Source: Alphaproteobacteria bacterium
Lineage (GTDB): Bacteria > Pseudomonadota > Alphaproteobacteria > Rhodospirillales > Rhodospirillaceae
Assembly: GCA_030604885.1 (NCBI GenBank)
Contig: JAUVUZ010000018.1
Location: 1 to 64,000 of the forward strand
Direction: 5' to 3'
DNA: 64,000 bases
Shown here: piece after piece, positions 7,889 to 16,252 of the stretch
Numbering within the stretch: the first letter of the stretch is position 1
Layout of the letters: each line of letters opens with the position of its first letter
The notes under the pieces: model-generated
What the model saw: the letters and a program-made list of their open reading frames with translations, nothing else
What the model was told of the DNA's origin: nothing
The model's database searches: none
Position numbers and translations under genes: made by a program

Positions 7889-9037
7889 TCAGTGCTTGCC
7901 GCCGCAGCCGCAGCCGCCGTGGGCGTGCTCGTGGGCGTGTTCGTGCTTGTGCTCGTGGTCGTGCGCGTGGCCGTGGCCGCCGCAGCACTCGTGGTCGTCG
8001 TCGGCATGACCCTTGCCGCCGCAGCACTCGTGGTCGTCCGCGTGGGCGTGAGCCTGCGCGTGGCCGTGGCCGCCGCAGCAGCCTTCGCCGTGGTCGTGCG
8101 CGTGCTCCTGCGCCTCGTCCTTGTGGTGGTGGTGACCGTGGCCGCCGCAGCAGCCGCCGTGCTCGTGTTCGAACAGCTTCTTCATCCAGGGCTCTCCTTC
8201 CAGGGGTTCGCCGGCTTGTTTCCATGCGCGATACTGGGCGAGGCGGTCCTGCCCGCCCGAGGAATCGCGCGCGATGTCCTGCAGACGCTCCATGAAGGTC
8301 TCGATCACCCGGGGGTGGTCCTTGAGGTAGGGCACCGTGACGACCTGAACTTCGGGGTAGCGATCCGCCACCGCATCCGCCCAATCGTAGATTCGATCGA
8401 CGAGGATGCCGGTGAAGAGGAAATATGGGAACACCACGACGCGACGGAAAGCGTCCCGCTGCAATTCCCTGAGCATCACCACGTCGGCGGTGGGGTGGGC
8501 GAGGCCGGAGAAGCCCGCCTCCACCCACCCGAAACCCATCACGTCCCACAGCATCCGCGCCACCTTGGCGACGTTGCCGTTGGCGTCCGGGTCCGAGGTG
8601 CCGCGGCCGACCACCACCAGCAGGGTGTCGCGGCGCGCGACCTTGCCGAAGGTGCGGTCGGCGGCGTCGAGGGCGGTTTCGATGCGGTCCTTGGCGGCTT
8701 CCAGCATCCGCCAGTCCAGCCCCAGCTCGGCGCCGAATCGCAGCGCGATCTCGGGGTGCCTGCGGCCGAAGGCGTCCAGTTCGGCGGGGATGTCGGTCTT
8801 CATGTGCATCGCCGCGAACAGCATGCCGGGCAGCGCCCAGATCTCCGTGGCGCCCTCGGCGGCCAGGGCCTCGAGCGATTCGGTGATGGTGGGGCGGGCG
8901 AATTCGAGATAGCCGCTTTTCACCACCGCGTCGGGCAGGCGCGCGCCCAGCGCCTGCGCCACCAGGCCGAACTCCTCCACCGCGCGCGGGTCGCGGCTGC
9001 CGTGGGAACAGATCAGGATGGCGGGGGTGGCGGACAT
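7889..9037 (-). CDS. cbiX: Sirohydrochlorin cobaltochelatase CbiX with Cys/His-rich metal-binding tail
   Basis: A 382-residue, long-form CbiX. It inserts Co2+ into sirohydrochlorin, the committing step of the cobalt-early pathway. The N-terminal half has ILICSHGSRDPRAVEEF with the catalytic His, and LPGMLFAAMHMKTDIP. The second half has LLVVVGRGTSDPDANG and VFPYFLFTGILVDRI. From about residue 285 to the end the protein is a tandem of CCGGHGH-type units (four CCGG motifs) mixed with HAHDH and HEHKHEH runs, ending CGCGGKH. Long CbiX proteins are known to carry His-rich regions, but the repeated double-cysteine units are striking. The tail probably stores or delivers cobalt, or another metal. 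First gene of the cob operon. Confidence 0.93.
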   Translation of the reverse strand: MSATPAILICSHGSRDPRAVEEFGLVAQALGARLPDAVVKSGYLEFARPTITESLEALAAEGATEIWALPGMLFAAMHMKTDIPAELDAFGRRHPEIALRFGAELGLDWRMLEAAKDRIETALDAADRTFGKVARRDTLLVVVGRGTSDPDANGNVAKVARMLWDVMGFGWVEAGFSGLAHPTADVVMLRELQRDAFRRVVVFPYFLFTGILVDRIYDWADAVADRYPEVQVVTVPYLKDHPRVIETFMERLQDIARDSSGGQDRLAQYRAWKQAGEPLEGEPWMKKLFEHEHGGCCGGHGHHHHKDEAQEHAHDHGEGCCGGHGHAQAHAHADDHECCGGKGHADDDHECCGGHGHAHDHEHKHEHAHEHAHGGCGCGGKH

Positions 9038-9156
9038 GGCGTCGATGCTCCGGATGCGCGGTGGAATGCAACAAAGTAACTTCGGTTACCAGCAACCCCG
9101 GCGCGGCGCAAACCTATTCGCAAGGGCGTCGCGCCGACAAGCGTTTTCGTTTTCCG

Positions 9157-9185
9157 CTGACACCGCGCGCAGGCGCGATTATAAG
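9157..9185 (+). promoter_or_regulatory. Sigma-70-type promoter for cobM
   Basis: CTGACA at 9157-9162, a 17-base spacer, and TATAAG at 9180-9185. The expected start of transcription is near 9192, 23 bases before the cobM ATG. The same stretch read on the other strand contains TATAAT (9178-9183), so cbiX may initiate from the same short intergenic region. Confidence 0.55.
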
Positions 9186-9214
9186 CGGGCGATTCGCGAT
9201 CGGAGGAGAATCCC

Positions 9215-9982
9215 ATGACCGTCCATTTCATCGGCGCCGGCCCGGGCGCGCCCGACCTCATCACCGTGCGCGGCCTGAAGCTGATCGAGCGCTGCCCGGT
9301 GTGCCTCTACGCCGGGTCGCTGGTGCCGCGCGAGGTGGTGGCCGCCGCGCCCGCCGACGCCCGCATCCTCGACACCGCGAAGATGAACCTCGACGAAATC
9401 GTCGACGAGATGGCCGCCGCCCACGCCAAGGGGCACGACGTCGCCCGCGTCCACACCGGCGACCCCTCGCTGTTCGGCGCCATCGACGAGCAGATGCGCC
9501 GCCTCGACGCCCTCGGCATCGACTACGACGTGACCCCCGGCGTGCCCGCCTACTGCGGCGCGGCGGCGTCGCTCAAGCGCCAGTTCACCCTGCCGACGAT
9601 CAGCCAGACGATCGTGCTCACCCGCACCAACGTGCGCACCTCGCCGATGCCCGAGGGCCAGGACCTCGCCACCATCGGCAAGACCAAGGCGACGCTGGCG
9701 ATCCACCTCTCCGCCGCCAACGTACGGCAGATCGTCGACGAGCTGTCGCCGATCTACGGCGCCGACTGCCCGTGCGTGGTCGCCTACCGCGTCACCTGGC
9801 CGGACGAGAAGATCATCCGCGGCACCCTCGCCGACATCGAGGACAAGGTGGCGGCCTCGGGCATCAAGATGACCGCCCTGGTGCTGGTGGGCCACGCGCT
9901 GGCGGAAAACGTCGAATACCCGGACAGCTTCCTCTACGACCGCAACTTCACCACCGGCACCCGCGAGGCCAAGCCGGAATAA
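9215..9982 (+). CDS. cobM: Precorrin-4 / cobalt-precorrin-4 C11-methyltransferase
   Basis: A 255-residue class III SAM methyltransferase. It begins MTVHFIGAGPGAPDLITVRG after a strong GGAGGAG ribosome site. Also visible are CLYAGSLVPREVV, a RVHTGDPSLFGAIDEQMR substrate loop, DVTPGVPAYCGAAASL, and AVLVGHAL-like LVLVGHALAENVEYPDS near the end. The enzyme methylates C11 of the contracted corrin (CobM/CbiF). It is divergent from the cbiX operon and has its own promoter. Length and motifs are normal. Confidence 0.94.
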   Translation: MTVHFIGAGPGAPDLITVRGLKLIERCPVCLYAGSLVPREVVAAAPADARILDTAKMNLDEIVDEMAAAHAKGHDVARVHTGDPSLFGAIDEQMRRLDALGIDYDVTPGVPAYCGAAASLKRQFTLPTISQTIVLTRTNVRTSPMPEGQDLATIGKTKATLAIHLSAANVRQIVDELSPIYGADCPCVVAYRVTWPDEKIIRGTLADIEDKVAASGIKMTALVLVGHALAENVEYPDSFLYDRNFTTGTREAKPE

Positions 9983-9996
9983 GCGGTTACGCATCG

Positions 9997-10031
9997 GCGC
10001 ATCGCGGGGCCCGAGGGACTCCGCGGTGCGC
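9997..10031. terminator. Stem-loop after cobM
   Basis: GCGCATCGCGG (9997-10007) pairs with CCGCGGTGCGC (10021-10031) with one wobble pair and a 13-base loop, 14 bases after the cobM stop. There is no T tract, so it may act as an RNA-end or Rho-assisted stop rather than an intrinsic terminator. The following bases up to 10275 show no gene. They probably hold the promoter and leader of rhlE. Confidence 0.4.
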
Positions 10032-10275
10032 GAAATTGTGCTTGCGCTCGGTCGCAAAGTGTGTGCTTCTCATCACTACGAGCGCCGCGCGTAGACGGAC
10101 CCCGAGCGGGTCGATGGCGGCGCCTCCGATGCGCGCTATGCCTGGATACCGGACTGCCGCCATCCCCGCCCTCGACGGCGGACACACACAGGCAGCGGAT
10201 CTACGCCGGCTTGCTCCCGAAAGACCAGACGCCGCGGGCGCCCCTTTTGGCGACGGCGGCACGAATGGAAACGAT

Positions 10276-11505
10276 TTGACGACTTTTTCCGACCTCGGCC
10301 TCGCCGAGTCCCTGTTGCGTGCGGTTGCGGCGGAAGGGTATGAAACCCCCACCGCCATCCAGGCCGCCGCCATTCCCCACGGTCTCGCGGGCGAGGATGT
10401 CCTCGGCATCGCCCAGACCGGAACCGGCAAGACCGCCGCGTTCGTGCTGCCGATGCTGCAGCGCCTCGCCGCCGACGGCCGCAAACCCGAACCCCGGACC
10501 TGCCGTGCCCTGATCCTCGCGCCGACGCGCGAGCTGGCGGCGCAGATCCTCGACTGCATCCGCGCCTACGGCCGCTTCCTCAAGCTCAGCTCCACCCTGG
10601 TGGTGGGCGGCGTGAAGGCGGGGCCGCAGATCAAGGCGCTGACCCCCGGCGTCGACATCCTGGTGGCGACGCCCGGCCGCCTGCTCGACCACATGGGCGA
10701 GGGCGTGGTGCGCATCGACACCGCCCGCGTCGTGGTGCTGGACGAAGCGGACCAGATGCTGGACCTCGGCTTCTTCCCCGCGATCCGCCGGATCATGGCG
10801 AAGACCCCGAAGACCCGCCAGACCCAGCTGTTCTCGGCCACCATGCCGGAGGCGATCCGCGCGCTCGCCGCCGATTTCCTGAAAGCCCCGAAGGAAGTGC
10901 GCGCCACCCCGGTGTCGAAGCCGGTGGAGCGCATCGCCCAGCGGGTGATCGAGACCGCCGCCGAAGACAAGCGCGCGGTGCTCACCGACATCCTCCGCAA
11001 CGAGGCGCAGGGCCGCACCATCGTCTTCACCCGCACCAAGCACGGCGCCGACCGGGTGGCGAAGCACCTCGCCCAGGCGGGCCTGCCCGCCGCGGCGATC
11101 CACGGCAACAAGAGCCAGAACCAGCGCATCCGCGCCCTCGAGGCGTTCAAGAGCGCCGAAACCCGGATCCTGGTGGCCACCGACATCGCCGCGCGCGGCA
11201 TCGACGTGGACGGCGTGGAGCACGTGGTGAACTTCGAATTGCCGAACGTCCCGGAGGTCTACGTCCACCGCATCGGCCGCACCGCCCGCGCGGGCGCCAA
11301 CGGCATCGCGATTTCTTTGTGCGATCCGATGGAACGGAAACTCCTCCGGGACATTGAACGATTGATCGGCAAGACTCTGTTGCAGGCCTCCCCTGCGCCC
11401 AGCAACGGACTCCCCCGCCCGGGGAAACCGGAGGGAAGCAAAACCGCTCCGACGAGACGTCGTCGGCGCAAACATTCTCCGCGGCGGGTGTCCGACGCGG
11501 CGTGA
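10276..11505 (+). CDS. rhlE: DEAD-box ATP-dependent RNA helicase, RhlE type
   Basis: A 409-residue cytosolic RNA helicase. I chose a TTG start because translation from it gives (M)TTFSDLGLAESLLRAV, the usual RhlE beginning. The upstream in-frame ATG at 10114 would add a non-conserved stretch. The motifs run in order: Q motif PTAIQAAAIP, Walker A AQTGTGKT (about residue 49), PTRELAAQI, TPGRLLDHM, DEADQMLD (motif II, about 156), SATMP, ATDIAARGIDV and HRIGRTARAG (about 332). The C-terminal tail is basic, with an RRRRR run, as in RhlE proteins that act on rRNA assembly or mRNA decay. A cold-shock gene follows 70 bases downstream, fitting a cold-adaptation role. Confidence 0.9.
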   Translation: MTTFSDLGLAESLLRAVAAEGYETPTAIQAAAIPHGLAGEDVLGIAQTGTGKTAAFVLPMLQRLAADGRKPEPRTCRALILAPTRELAAQILDCIRAYGRFLKLSSTLVVGGVKAGPQIKALTPGVDILVATPGRLLDHMGEGVVRIDTARVVVLDEADQMLDLGFFPAIRRIMAKTPKTRQTQLFSATMPEAIRALAADFLKAPKEVRATPVSKPVERIAQRVIETAAEDKRAVLTDILRNEAQGRTIVFTRTKHGADRVAKHLAQAGLPAAAIHGNKSQNQRIRALEAFKSAETRILVATDIAARGIDVDGVEHVVNFELPNVPEVYVHRIGRTARAGANGIAISLCDPMERKLLRDIERLIGKTLLQASPAPSNGLPRPGKPEGSKTAPTRRRRRKHSPRRVSDAA

Positions 11506-11575
11506 ACCCATCCGAAATCGGGGCAGGTCCCGGCTAGGGTACGACTAACATCCAGGAACACGAAGGAATACGACT

Positions 11576-11785
11576 ATGGCTAACGGTACCGTGAAGTGGT
11601 TCAACGCGCAGAAGGGTTACGGCTTCATTCAGCCGGAAGCGGGCGGTGCGGACGTGTTCGTCCACATCTCCGCGGTTGAGCGCGCCGGCCTCTCGACCCT
11701 CAACGACGGCCAGAAGGTCGCCTACGAGCTGCAGATGGATCCGCGCAAGGGCAAGTCCTCGGCGGTCGACCTCAAGCTCGTCTGA
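11576..11785 (+). CDS. Cold-shock domain protein (CspA family)
   Basis: A 69-residue single cold-shock domain with both RNA-binding motifs: KGYGFIQPE (RNP1) and VFVHISAVE (RNP2), after the standard [12 protein letters not shown] start. Such proteins bind single-stranded RNA and melt structure. A GAAGGA ribosome site precedes the ATG. Spacing to rhlE and a hairpin downstream suggest its own transcript or read-through from rhlE. The exact paralogue name cannot be assigned from sequence alone. Confidence 0.95.
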   Translation: MANGTVKWFNAQKGYGFIQPEAGGADVFVHISAVERAGLSTLNDGQKVAYELQMDPRKGKSSAVDLKLV

Positions 11786-11802
11786 GCCGCTTCGCGACGC
11801 TC

Positions 11803-11826
11803 GTGCCTCCGGTTCGCCGGAGGCAC
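11803..11826. terminator. Stem-loop after the cold-shock gene
   Basis: A perfect ten-pair stem, GTGCCTCCGG and CCGGAGGCAC, closed by a TTCG tetraloop, lies 18 bases after the stop codon. No T run follows. A second stem (AAGCCGCG/CGCGGCTT near 11842-11871) follows and ends in CTTGCTGT. Together they probably stop or stabilise the csp mRNA. Confidence 0.55.
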
Positions 11827-11897
11827 GGCCGCGACCATCCGCAAGCCGCGACCGATCCTCGGGCGCGGCTTCTTGCTGTCCGGATCTTGCGGAACCC

Positions 11898-12095
11898 TCA
11901 AGGCTTGTTGAGCCAGGGGAGGTCGTCGCGGCCCTCGTCGGCGAGGTCGGCGGCGTGGGTCTCCCAGGCGTCGAGGGACTCCGCGATCGCCGCGACGATC
12001 GCGTCCTCGGCGCCGATGCCGCGCGCGGCGGCGAGCGCCTCCAGGCGATCGGCGGTTTCGGGCGGCAGCGAGACGGTGTAGGTTGCGAGGGACAT
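11898..12095 (-). CDS. Small ribbon-helix-helix (CopG-like) protein
   Basis: A 65-residue protein whose start, TYTVSLPPETADRLEALAA, fits the beta-strand plus helix of a ribbon-helix-helix DNA-binding domain, followed by a second helix and an acidic tail with DDLPWLNKP. Such proteins are often antitoxins or autoregulators. No toxin-like gene is adjacent: the neighbours are csp and a penicillin-binding protein. The start is weakly supported by ribosome-site sequence. An orphan regulator is the best description. Confidence 0.6.
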   Translation of the reverse strand: MSLATYTVSLPPETADRLEALAAARGIGAEDAIVAAIAESLDAWETHAADLADEGRDDLPWLNKP

Positions 12096-12136
12096 GACGG
12101 ACTTCGCACAATTACAGACACGCCGGCGACCATAGC

Positions 12137-13957
12137 ATGGCCCGGTCCGCCAAAGCCAACCCGCCGAAGCCCCGGCGCGCTCCGGCCCGGCCGCGCGCCG
12201 CCGCGCCGCCGCCGAAATCCGGCGGCTTCCGCCGCGTTCTCAAACGCTGGCTGCCCGCGCTGCTGGTGTGGGCGGGGCTGGCGGTGGGGGCGTATCTGGT
12301 GTGGTGCGCCTACGGCCTGCCCGACGTCGACGAAGCCGCCCGCGAACCCCGGCGCCCGGCGATGGTGGTGGAAGCCGCCGACGGCCGCGTGCTCGCCTCC
12401 TACGGCGACCTCCACGGCGGCTACGTCGGCATCGAGCGGATCTCCCCCAACCTGATCCACGCCCTGCTCGCCACCGAGGACCGCAACTTCTACCGCCACT
12501 TCGGCGTCAACCCGTTCTCGGTGGCCCGGGCGATGTGGGTGAACTACCGCGCGGGCGTGGTGCGCCAGGGCGGCAGCACCGTCACCCAGCAGGTGGCGAA
12601 GAACCTCTTCCTCTCCCCCGACCGCACGATGCGCCGCAAGGTGCAGGAGCTGCTGCTGTCGTTCTGGCTGGAGACCAAGTTCTCCAAGGACCAGATTCTC
12701 GCGCTCTACTTCAACCGCGTCTACTTCGGCGGCGGCACCTACGGCATCGAGGCGGCGGCGCGGCGGTTCTACGGCGTCTCGGCCAAGGACGTGGACGTCT
12801 ACCAGGCCGCCGCCCTGGTGGGCGCGCTCAAGGCGCCCTCGCGCTACAACCCCCTCTCCAACCCCGAGAACTCGGACCGCCGGGCGCGCCAGGTGCTCGC
12901 CAACATGGCCGACGCCGGTTATCTCGCCGAGGACGCGGCGAAGCGGGTGCCGCGCCGCTGGGCGGTGCCCCCGGCGGGCGGCGCCGGATACTTCTCCGAC
13001 TGGATTCTCGACGCGGTGGGCGACCGCCTCGGCCCGGCGGACCGGGACCTGTGGGTGCGCACCACCCTCGACCCCCGCGCCCAGCGCATCGCCGAGGAGT
13101 CGCTCGCCGCGACGCTCGACCGCGACGGCCCGGCCCACAAGGCGCGCGAGGGCGCGGTGGTGGTGCTCGACCGCTCGGGCGCGGTGCGCGCGATGGTGGG
13201 CGGCAAGCGCTACGTGCCCGGCGGCTTCAACCGCGCCACCCAGGCGGTGCGCCAGCCCGGCTCGACGATCAAGCCGTTCGTCTATCTCGCCGCCTTCGAC
13301 CGGGGCCTGACGCCCGAAACCATGGCCGACGACGCGCCGGTCACCATCCGCAACTGGTCGCCGCGCAACGCCGACGGCCGCTTCCGCGGCGTCGTCAGCC
13401 TGCGCACGGCGCTGATCCACTCCCTCAACACCGTGCCGGTGCGGATCTACCAGACCATCGGCGCCGAGCCGATTCTCGCGATGTGCGCCCGCTTCGGCAT
13501 TCCGCAGCAGGACGAAGGGCCGAGCCTGGTGCTGGGATCGGGGGCGGTGACGCTGCTCGACCTCACCGCCGCCTACGCCGCCCTCGCCAACGGCGGCGTC
13601 GGGGTGTGGCCCCACGGCCTCGCCAGCGTGCGCGACCGCGACGGCCGGGTGGTGGACAAGCCCTCCGGCGGCGGCCCCGGCCGGGTGGCCGACGCGGACG
13701 CGGTGGCGCGGGTGACCGACATCCTCGCCCGGGTGCTGACCGAGGGCACCGGCCGCGCCGCGCGCCTGCCGTTCGCCGCCGCCGCCAAGACCGGCACCAC
13801 CCAGGACGGCCGCGACGCCTGGTTCGTCGGCTTCAGCGACCGCTACGTGGTGGGGGTGTGGCTCGGCAACGACGACAACAGCCCGATGGAAAAGGTCGGC
13901 GGCGGCACCCTGCCCGCGCGGATCTGGCGCGACGTCATGACCGACCTGCACCGCTGA
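12137..13957 (+). CDS. Class A penicillin-binding protein (PBP1A family), glycosyltransferase plus transpeptidase
   Basis: A 606-residue bifunctional peptidoglycan synthase anchored in the inner membrane. A basic N terminus is followed by one membrane segment (about residues 39-56). The GT51 domain shows ATEDRNFYRHFGV (about 113), GGSTVTQQVAKN and FGGGTYGIEAAARRFYG. The transpeptidase domain shows the active Ser in GSTIKP (about 375), the SLN triad (about 429) and KTGTT (about 551). It polymerises lipid II and cross-links stems. The gene is shorter than classical PBP1A (~800) because it lacks the extra OB insert and a long tail. The 3' end overlaps the convergent MFS gene by 23 bases. Confidence 0.93.
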   Translation: MARSAKANPPKPRRAPARPRAAAPPPKSGGFRRVLKRWLPALLVWAGLAVGAYLVWCAYGLPDVDEAAREPRRPAMVVEAADGRVLASYGDLHGGYVGIERISPNLIHALLATEDRNFYRHFGVNPFSVARAMWVNYRAGVVRQGGSTVTQQVAKNLFLSPDRTMRRKVQELLLSFWLETKFSKDQILALYFNRVYFGGGTYGIEAAARRFYGVSAKDVDVYQAAALVGALKAPSRYNPLSNPENSDRRARQVLANMADAGYLAEDAAKRVPRRWAVPPAGGAGYFSDWILDAVGDRLGPADRDLWVRTTLDPRAQRIAEESLAATLDRDGPAHKAREGAVVVLDRSGAVRAMVGGKRYVPGGFNRATQAVRQPGSTIKPFVYLAAFDRGLTPETMADDAPVTIRNWSPRNADGRFRGVVSLRTALIHSLNTVPVRIYQTIGAEPILAMCARFGIPQQDEGPSLVLGSGAVTLLDLTAAYAALANGGVGVWPHGLASVRDRDGRVVDKPSGGGPGRVADADAVARVTDILARVLTEGTGRAARLPFAAAAKTGTTQDGRDAWFVGFSDRYVVGVWLGNDDNSPMEKVGGGTLPARIWRDVMTDLHR

Positions 13958-15149
13958 CGCCGCGCACCTGGAACAGGTAGACGAGCGCCGCCGCCGCCGC
14001 GAGGGCGAACAGCGCGGTGGCGAAGCCCCGAGTGGTGCCGTCGTGCAGCGCCGCGACGATCCACCCGGCGCACGCCGCCGTCACCCCTTGCGCGAACCCG
14101 GCGAGGGAGGAGGCGGACCCGGCGATGCGCGGAAACGGCCCGATCGACGCGGCCATGGCGGTGGGCATGATCATCGCCACCCCCACCGCGAACGCGGCCA
14201 TCGGCGCCAGGATCGCCGCCACCGTCGCCACCCCGGCCCAGGCGAGCGCCGCCATCGTCGCCGCCGCCAGGGTCATGGCGGCGGCGCCGAACCCGGCGAT
14301 CTCGTGGGGGCGCAGGCTGCGCGCCAGCCGCCCGGCGAGGGTGGACCCCAGCGCCAGCCCCGCCACCACGCAGGCGAAGGCATAGCCGAAGTCGGAGGGC
14401 GCGAGGCCCAGCACCTCGATCAGCACGAACGACGAGCCGGAGACGAAGCAGAAGATGCCGCCGAACGACAGCGCCAGCAGCGCCGCGTAGGCGCGGAAGG
14501 TGCGGTGCCCGAGCAGGGTGGCGAAGTTGCGCCCGATCCCCCGCAGGGAGATCGGCACCTCGCCGCGGTAGGCGTTGGTCTCGGGCAGGGTGAGCACGGT
14601 GGCGCCCAGCAGCAGCGCGGCGAAGATCGCCATCCCCGCGAACGGCGCGCGCCAGTCGAACAGCTCCAGCAGCCAGCCGCCGAGAATCGGCGCCAGCGCC
14701 GGGGCGGCGGCCATCGCCGTGCCCATCGCCGCCATGATCCCCACCGCCTTGTCCGGCTCGTAGAGGTCGCGCACGATCGCCCGCCCCACCACCGGCCCGA
14801 CGCACGCGCCGAGGGCCTGGAACAGCCGCCCGACGATCAAAAGCTCGATGCTCGGCGCGAACCAGCACAGCACGCTCGAGGCGAAATACAGCAGCATGCC
14901 GCCGACGATCACCGGCCGCCGCCCGTAACGGTCGGAGAGCGGCCCGGCGATCAGTTGCGAGGCGGCGAAGCCGATCATGAAGATGCTGAGGGTGGTCTGC
15001 ACCTCGGCGACGCTGGCGTCGAAGGCGCGCGACATCTCGGGCAGCGACGGCAGGTAGAGGTCGATCGACACCGGCCCGGTGGCGACGAGAACGGTGAGAT
15101 ACAGCAGCCAGGACCCGCGTGAGCGGCCCGGCGAAGACGACTGGGTCAT
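13935..15149 (-). CDS. Bcr/CflA-type MFS drug efflux transporter
   Basis: A 404-residue inner-membrane exporter with about 12 hydrophobic segments. The start TGPVSIDLYLPSLPEMSRAF and the motif GPLSDRYGRRPVIVGG (MFS motif A, the loop after helix 2) are characteristic of the Bcr/CflA branch of the DHA1 family. So are the GRLFQALGACVGPVVGRAIVRD stretch in helix 4 and the PETN at the domain linker. These proteins expel small hydrophobic compounds by proton antiport. The substrate cannot be named. It converges on and overlaps the penicillin-binding protein gene. Confidence 0.9.
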   Translation of the reverse strand: MTQSSSPGRSRGSWLLYLTVLVATGPVSIDLYLPSLPEMSRAFDASVAEVQTTLSIFMIGFAASQLIAGPLSDRYGRRPVIVGGMLLYFASSVLCWFAPSIELLIVGRLFQALGACVGPVVGRAIVRDLYEPDKAVGIMAAMGTAMAAAPALAPILGGWLLELFDWRAPFAGMAIFAALLLGATVLTLPETNAYRGEVPISLRGIGRNFATLLGHRTFRAYAALLALSFGGIFCFVSGSSFVLIEVLGLAPSDFGYAFACVVAGLALGSTLAGRLARSLRPHEIAGFGAAAMTLAAATMAALAWAGVATVAAILAPMAAFAVGVAMIMPTAMAASIGPFPRIAGSASSLAGFAQGVTAACAGWIVAALHDGTTRGFATALFALAAAAALVYLFQVRGVSGAGRS

Positions 15150-15221
15150 GAAAACTCGCGAAAATCGAATGTCGGGCAGATATAGGGCGTCCGGCGCGGC
15201 GCGTCTGTGAAGCGCCTCGCC

Positions 15222-16211
15222 TCAGGCGCCCCAGACCCACGCCAGCAGCGCCACCGCGCCGAGGCCGCCGAGCACGCAGGCGACCGCGTAGAGCCGGAGC
15301 GCCAGGCGGATGTGCCGGGGCGCGGCCGCCGCCGTGCCCTCGCCGATCCAGGGCGCCTCCACCACCTCGCCGGGATAGACGCGGGGGCCGAGGAGCCGCA
15401 AGCCCAGCGCCCCGGCGACGGCGGATTCCGGCCACCCGGCGTTGGGCGAATGGTGGACGCGGGCGTCGCGCAGCATCACCCAGGCGGCGCGGTGGCCGTC
15501 GGCGGCGCGGGAGAAACCGGCCGCCGCCACCAGCAGCCACCCGGCGATGCGGGCGGGGACGAAGTTCATCAGGTCGTCGAAGCGCGCCGACGCCCAGCCG
15601 AAGTCGACGTATTTTTCCGACTTGTGCCCCACCATCGAATCGAGGGTGTTGACCGCCTTGAACGCCAGCATCCCCGGCAGGCCGAGGACGACGTACCAGA
15701 AGATCGGCGACACCACGCCGTCGGCGAAGCTCTCGGCGCAGGATTCCACCGCGGCGCGGCACACTCCGGCCTCGTCGAGGGTTTCCGGGTCGCGGCCGAC
15801 GATCATCCCCACCGCACGGCGTCCGGCGGCGAGGCCGTCCCGCTCCAGCGCCCGGGCGACGGCGCGGACGTGGAGATAGAGGCTCTGCTGCGCGAGCAGC
15901 ACGTACACCGCCACCGCCTCGATCAGCCAGCCGTAAGGCACCCGCGCGGCGACGGCGACGATGACGCCGCCCACCGCCAGCATCCCCGCCACCATCGTCG
16001 CCAGCAGCAGCACGCCCAGCAGGCGGCGCACCCGGCGGGAGCGCTCCGGCCGGTTCCACGCCGCGTCGAGGGCGGCGATGGCGCGGCCGATCAGCGCCAC
16101 CGGATGCGGCACGGCGCGATAGAGGGCATAGGGATCGCCGATCAGGGCGTCGAGGACGAGGGCGGCGAGGAGCACCCAGGCGGGGGAAACGGTCTGCATC
16201 ATGGCGCGCAT
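15222..16211 (-). CDS. cobD: Adenosylcobinamide-phosphate synthase (CobD/CbiB)
   Basis: A 329-residue integral membrane enzyme that attaches aminopropanol (or its phosphate) to adenosylcobyric acid. Family features are LDALIGDPYALYRAVPHPVA near the start, GRDPETLDEAGVCRAAVES with the following ESFADGVVSPIFWY, FKAVNTLDSMVGHKSEKY, and the LRDARVHHSPNAGWPE loop. It has several membrane segments. It stands apart from the main cob cluster, between two MFS genes on the same strand. The upstream ATGs at the very start (MRAMMQ) leave a few residues of uncertainty. Confidence 0.93.
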   Translation of the reverse strand: MRAMMQTVSPAWVLLAALVLDALIGDPYALYRAVPHPVALIGRAIAALDAAWNRPERSRRVRRLLGVLLLATMVAGMLAVGGVIVAVAARVPYGWLIEAVAVYVLLAQQSLYLHVRAVARALERDGLAAGRRAVGMIVGRDPETLDEAGVCRAAVESCAESFADGVVSPIFWYVVLGLPGMLAFKAVNTLDSMVGHKSEKYVDFGWASARFDDLMNFVPARIAGWLLVAAAGFSRAADGHRAAWVMLRDARVHHSPNAGWPESAVAGALGLRLLGPRVYPGEVVEAPWIGEGTAAAAPRHIRLALRLYAVACVLGGLGAVALLAWVWGA

Positions 16212-16252
16212 GATCGGGGGGCGCGCCGCCCCGCGTCAACGGCTTTCACGGC

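Noticed and set aside
7889-8170. CRISPR-like or tandem DNA repeat in the cbiX 3' end
   Set aside because: The repeated DNA encodes the in-frame CCGGHGH/His-rich protein tail; units are short and irregular with no spacer structure.
9038-9214. Cobalamin riboswitch in front of cbiX or cobM
   Set aside because: Checked both strands for the B12 box and the GGGAA/AATCC core; neither is present. Only a promoter is seen.
11534-13951. Minus-strand ORF of about 800 codons opposite the PBP gene
   Set aside because: Shadow of the PBP gene; the real minus-strand gene there is only the 65-codon ribbon-helix-helix ORF in another frame.
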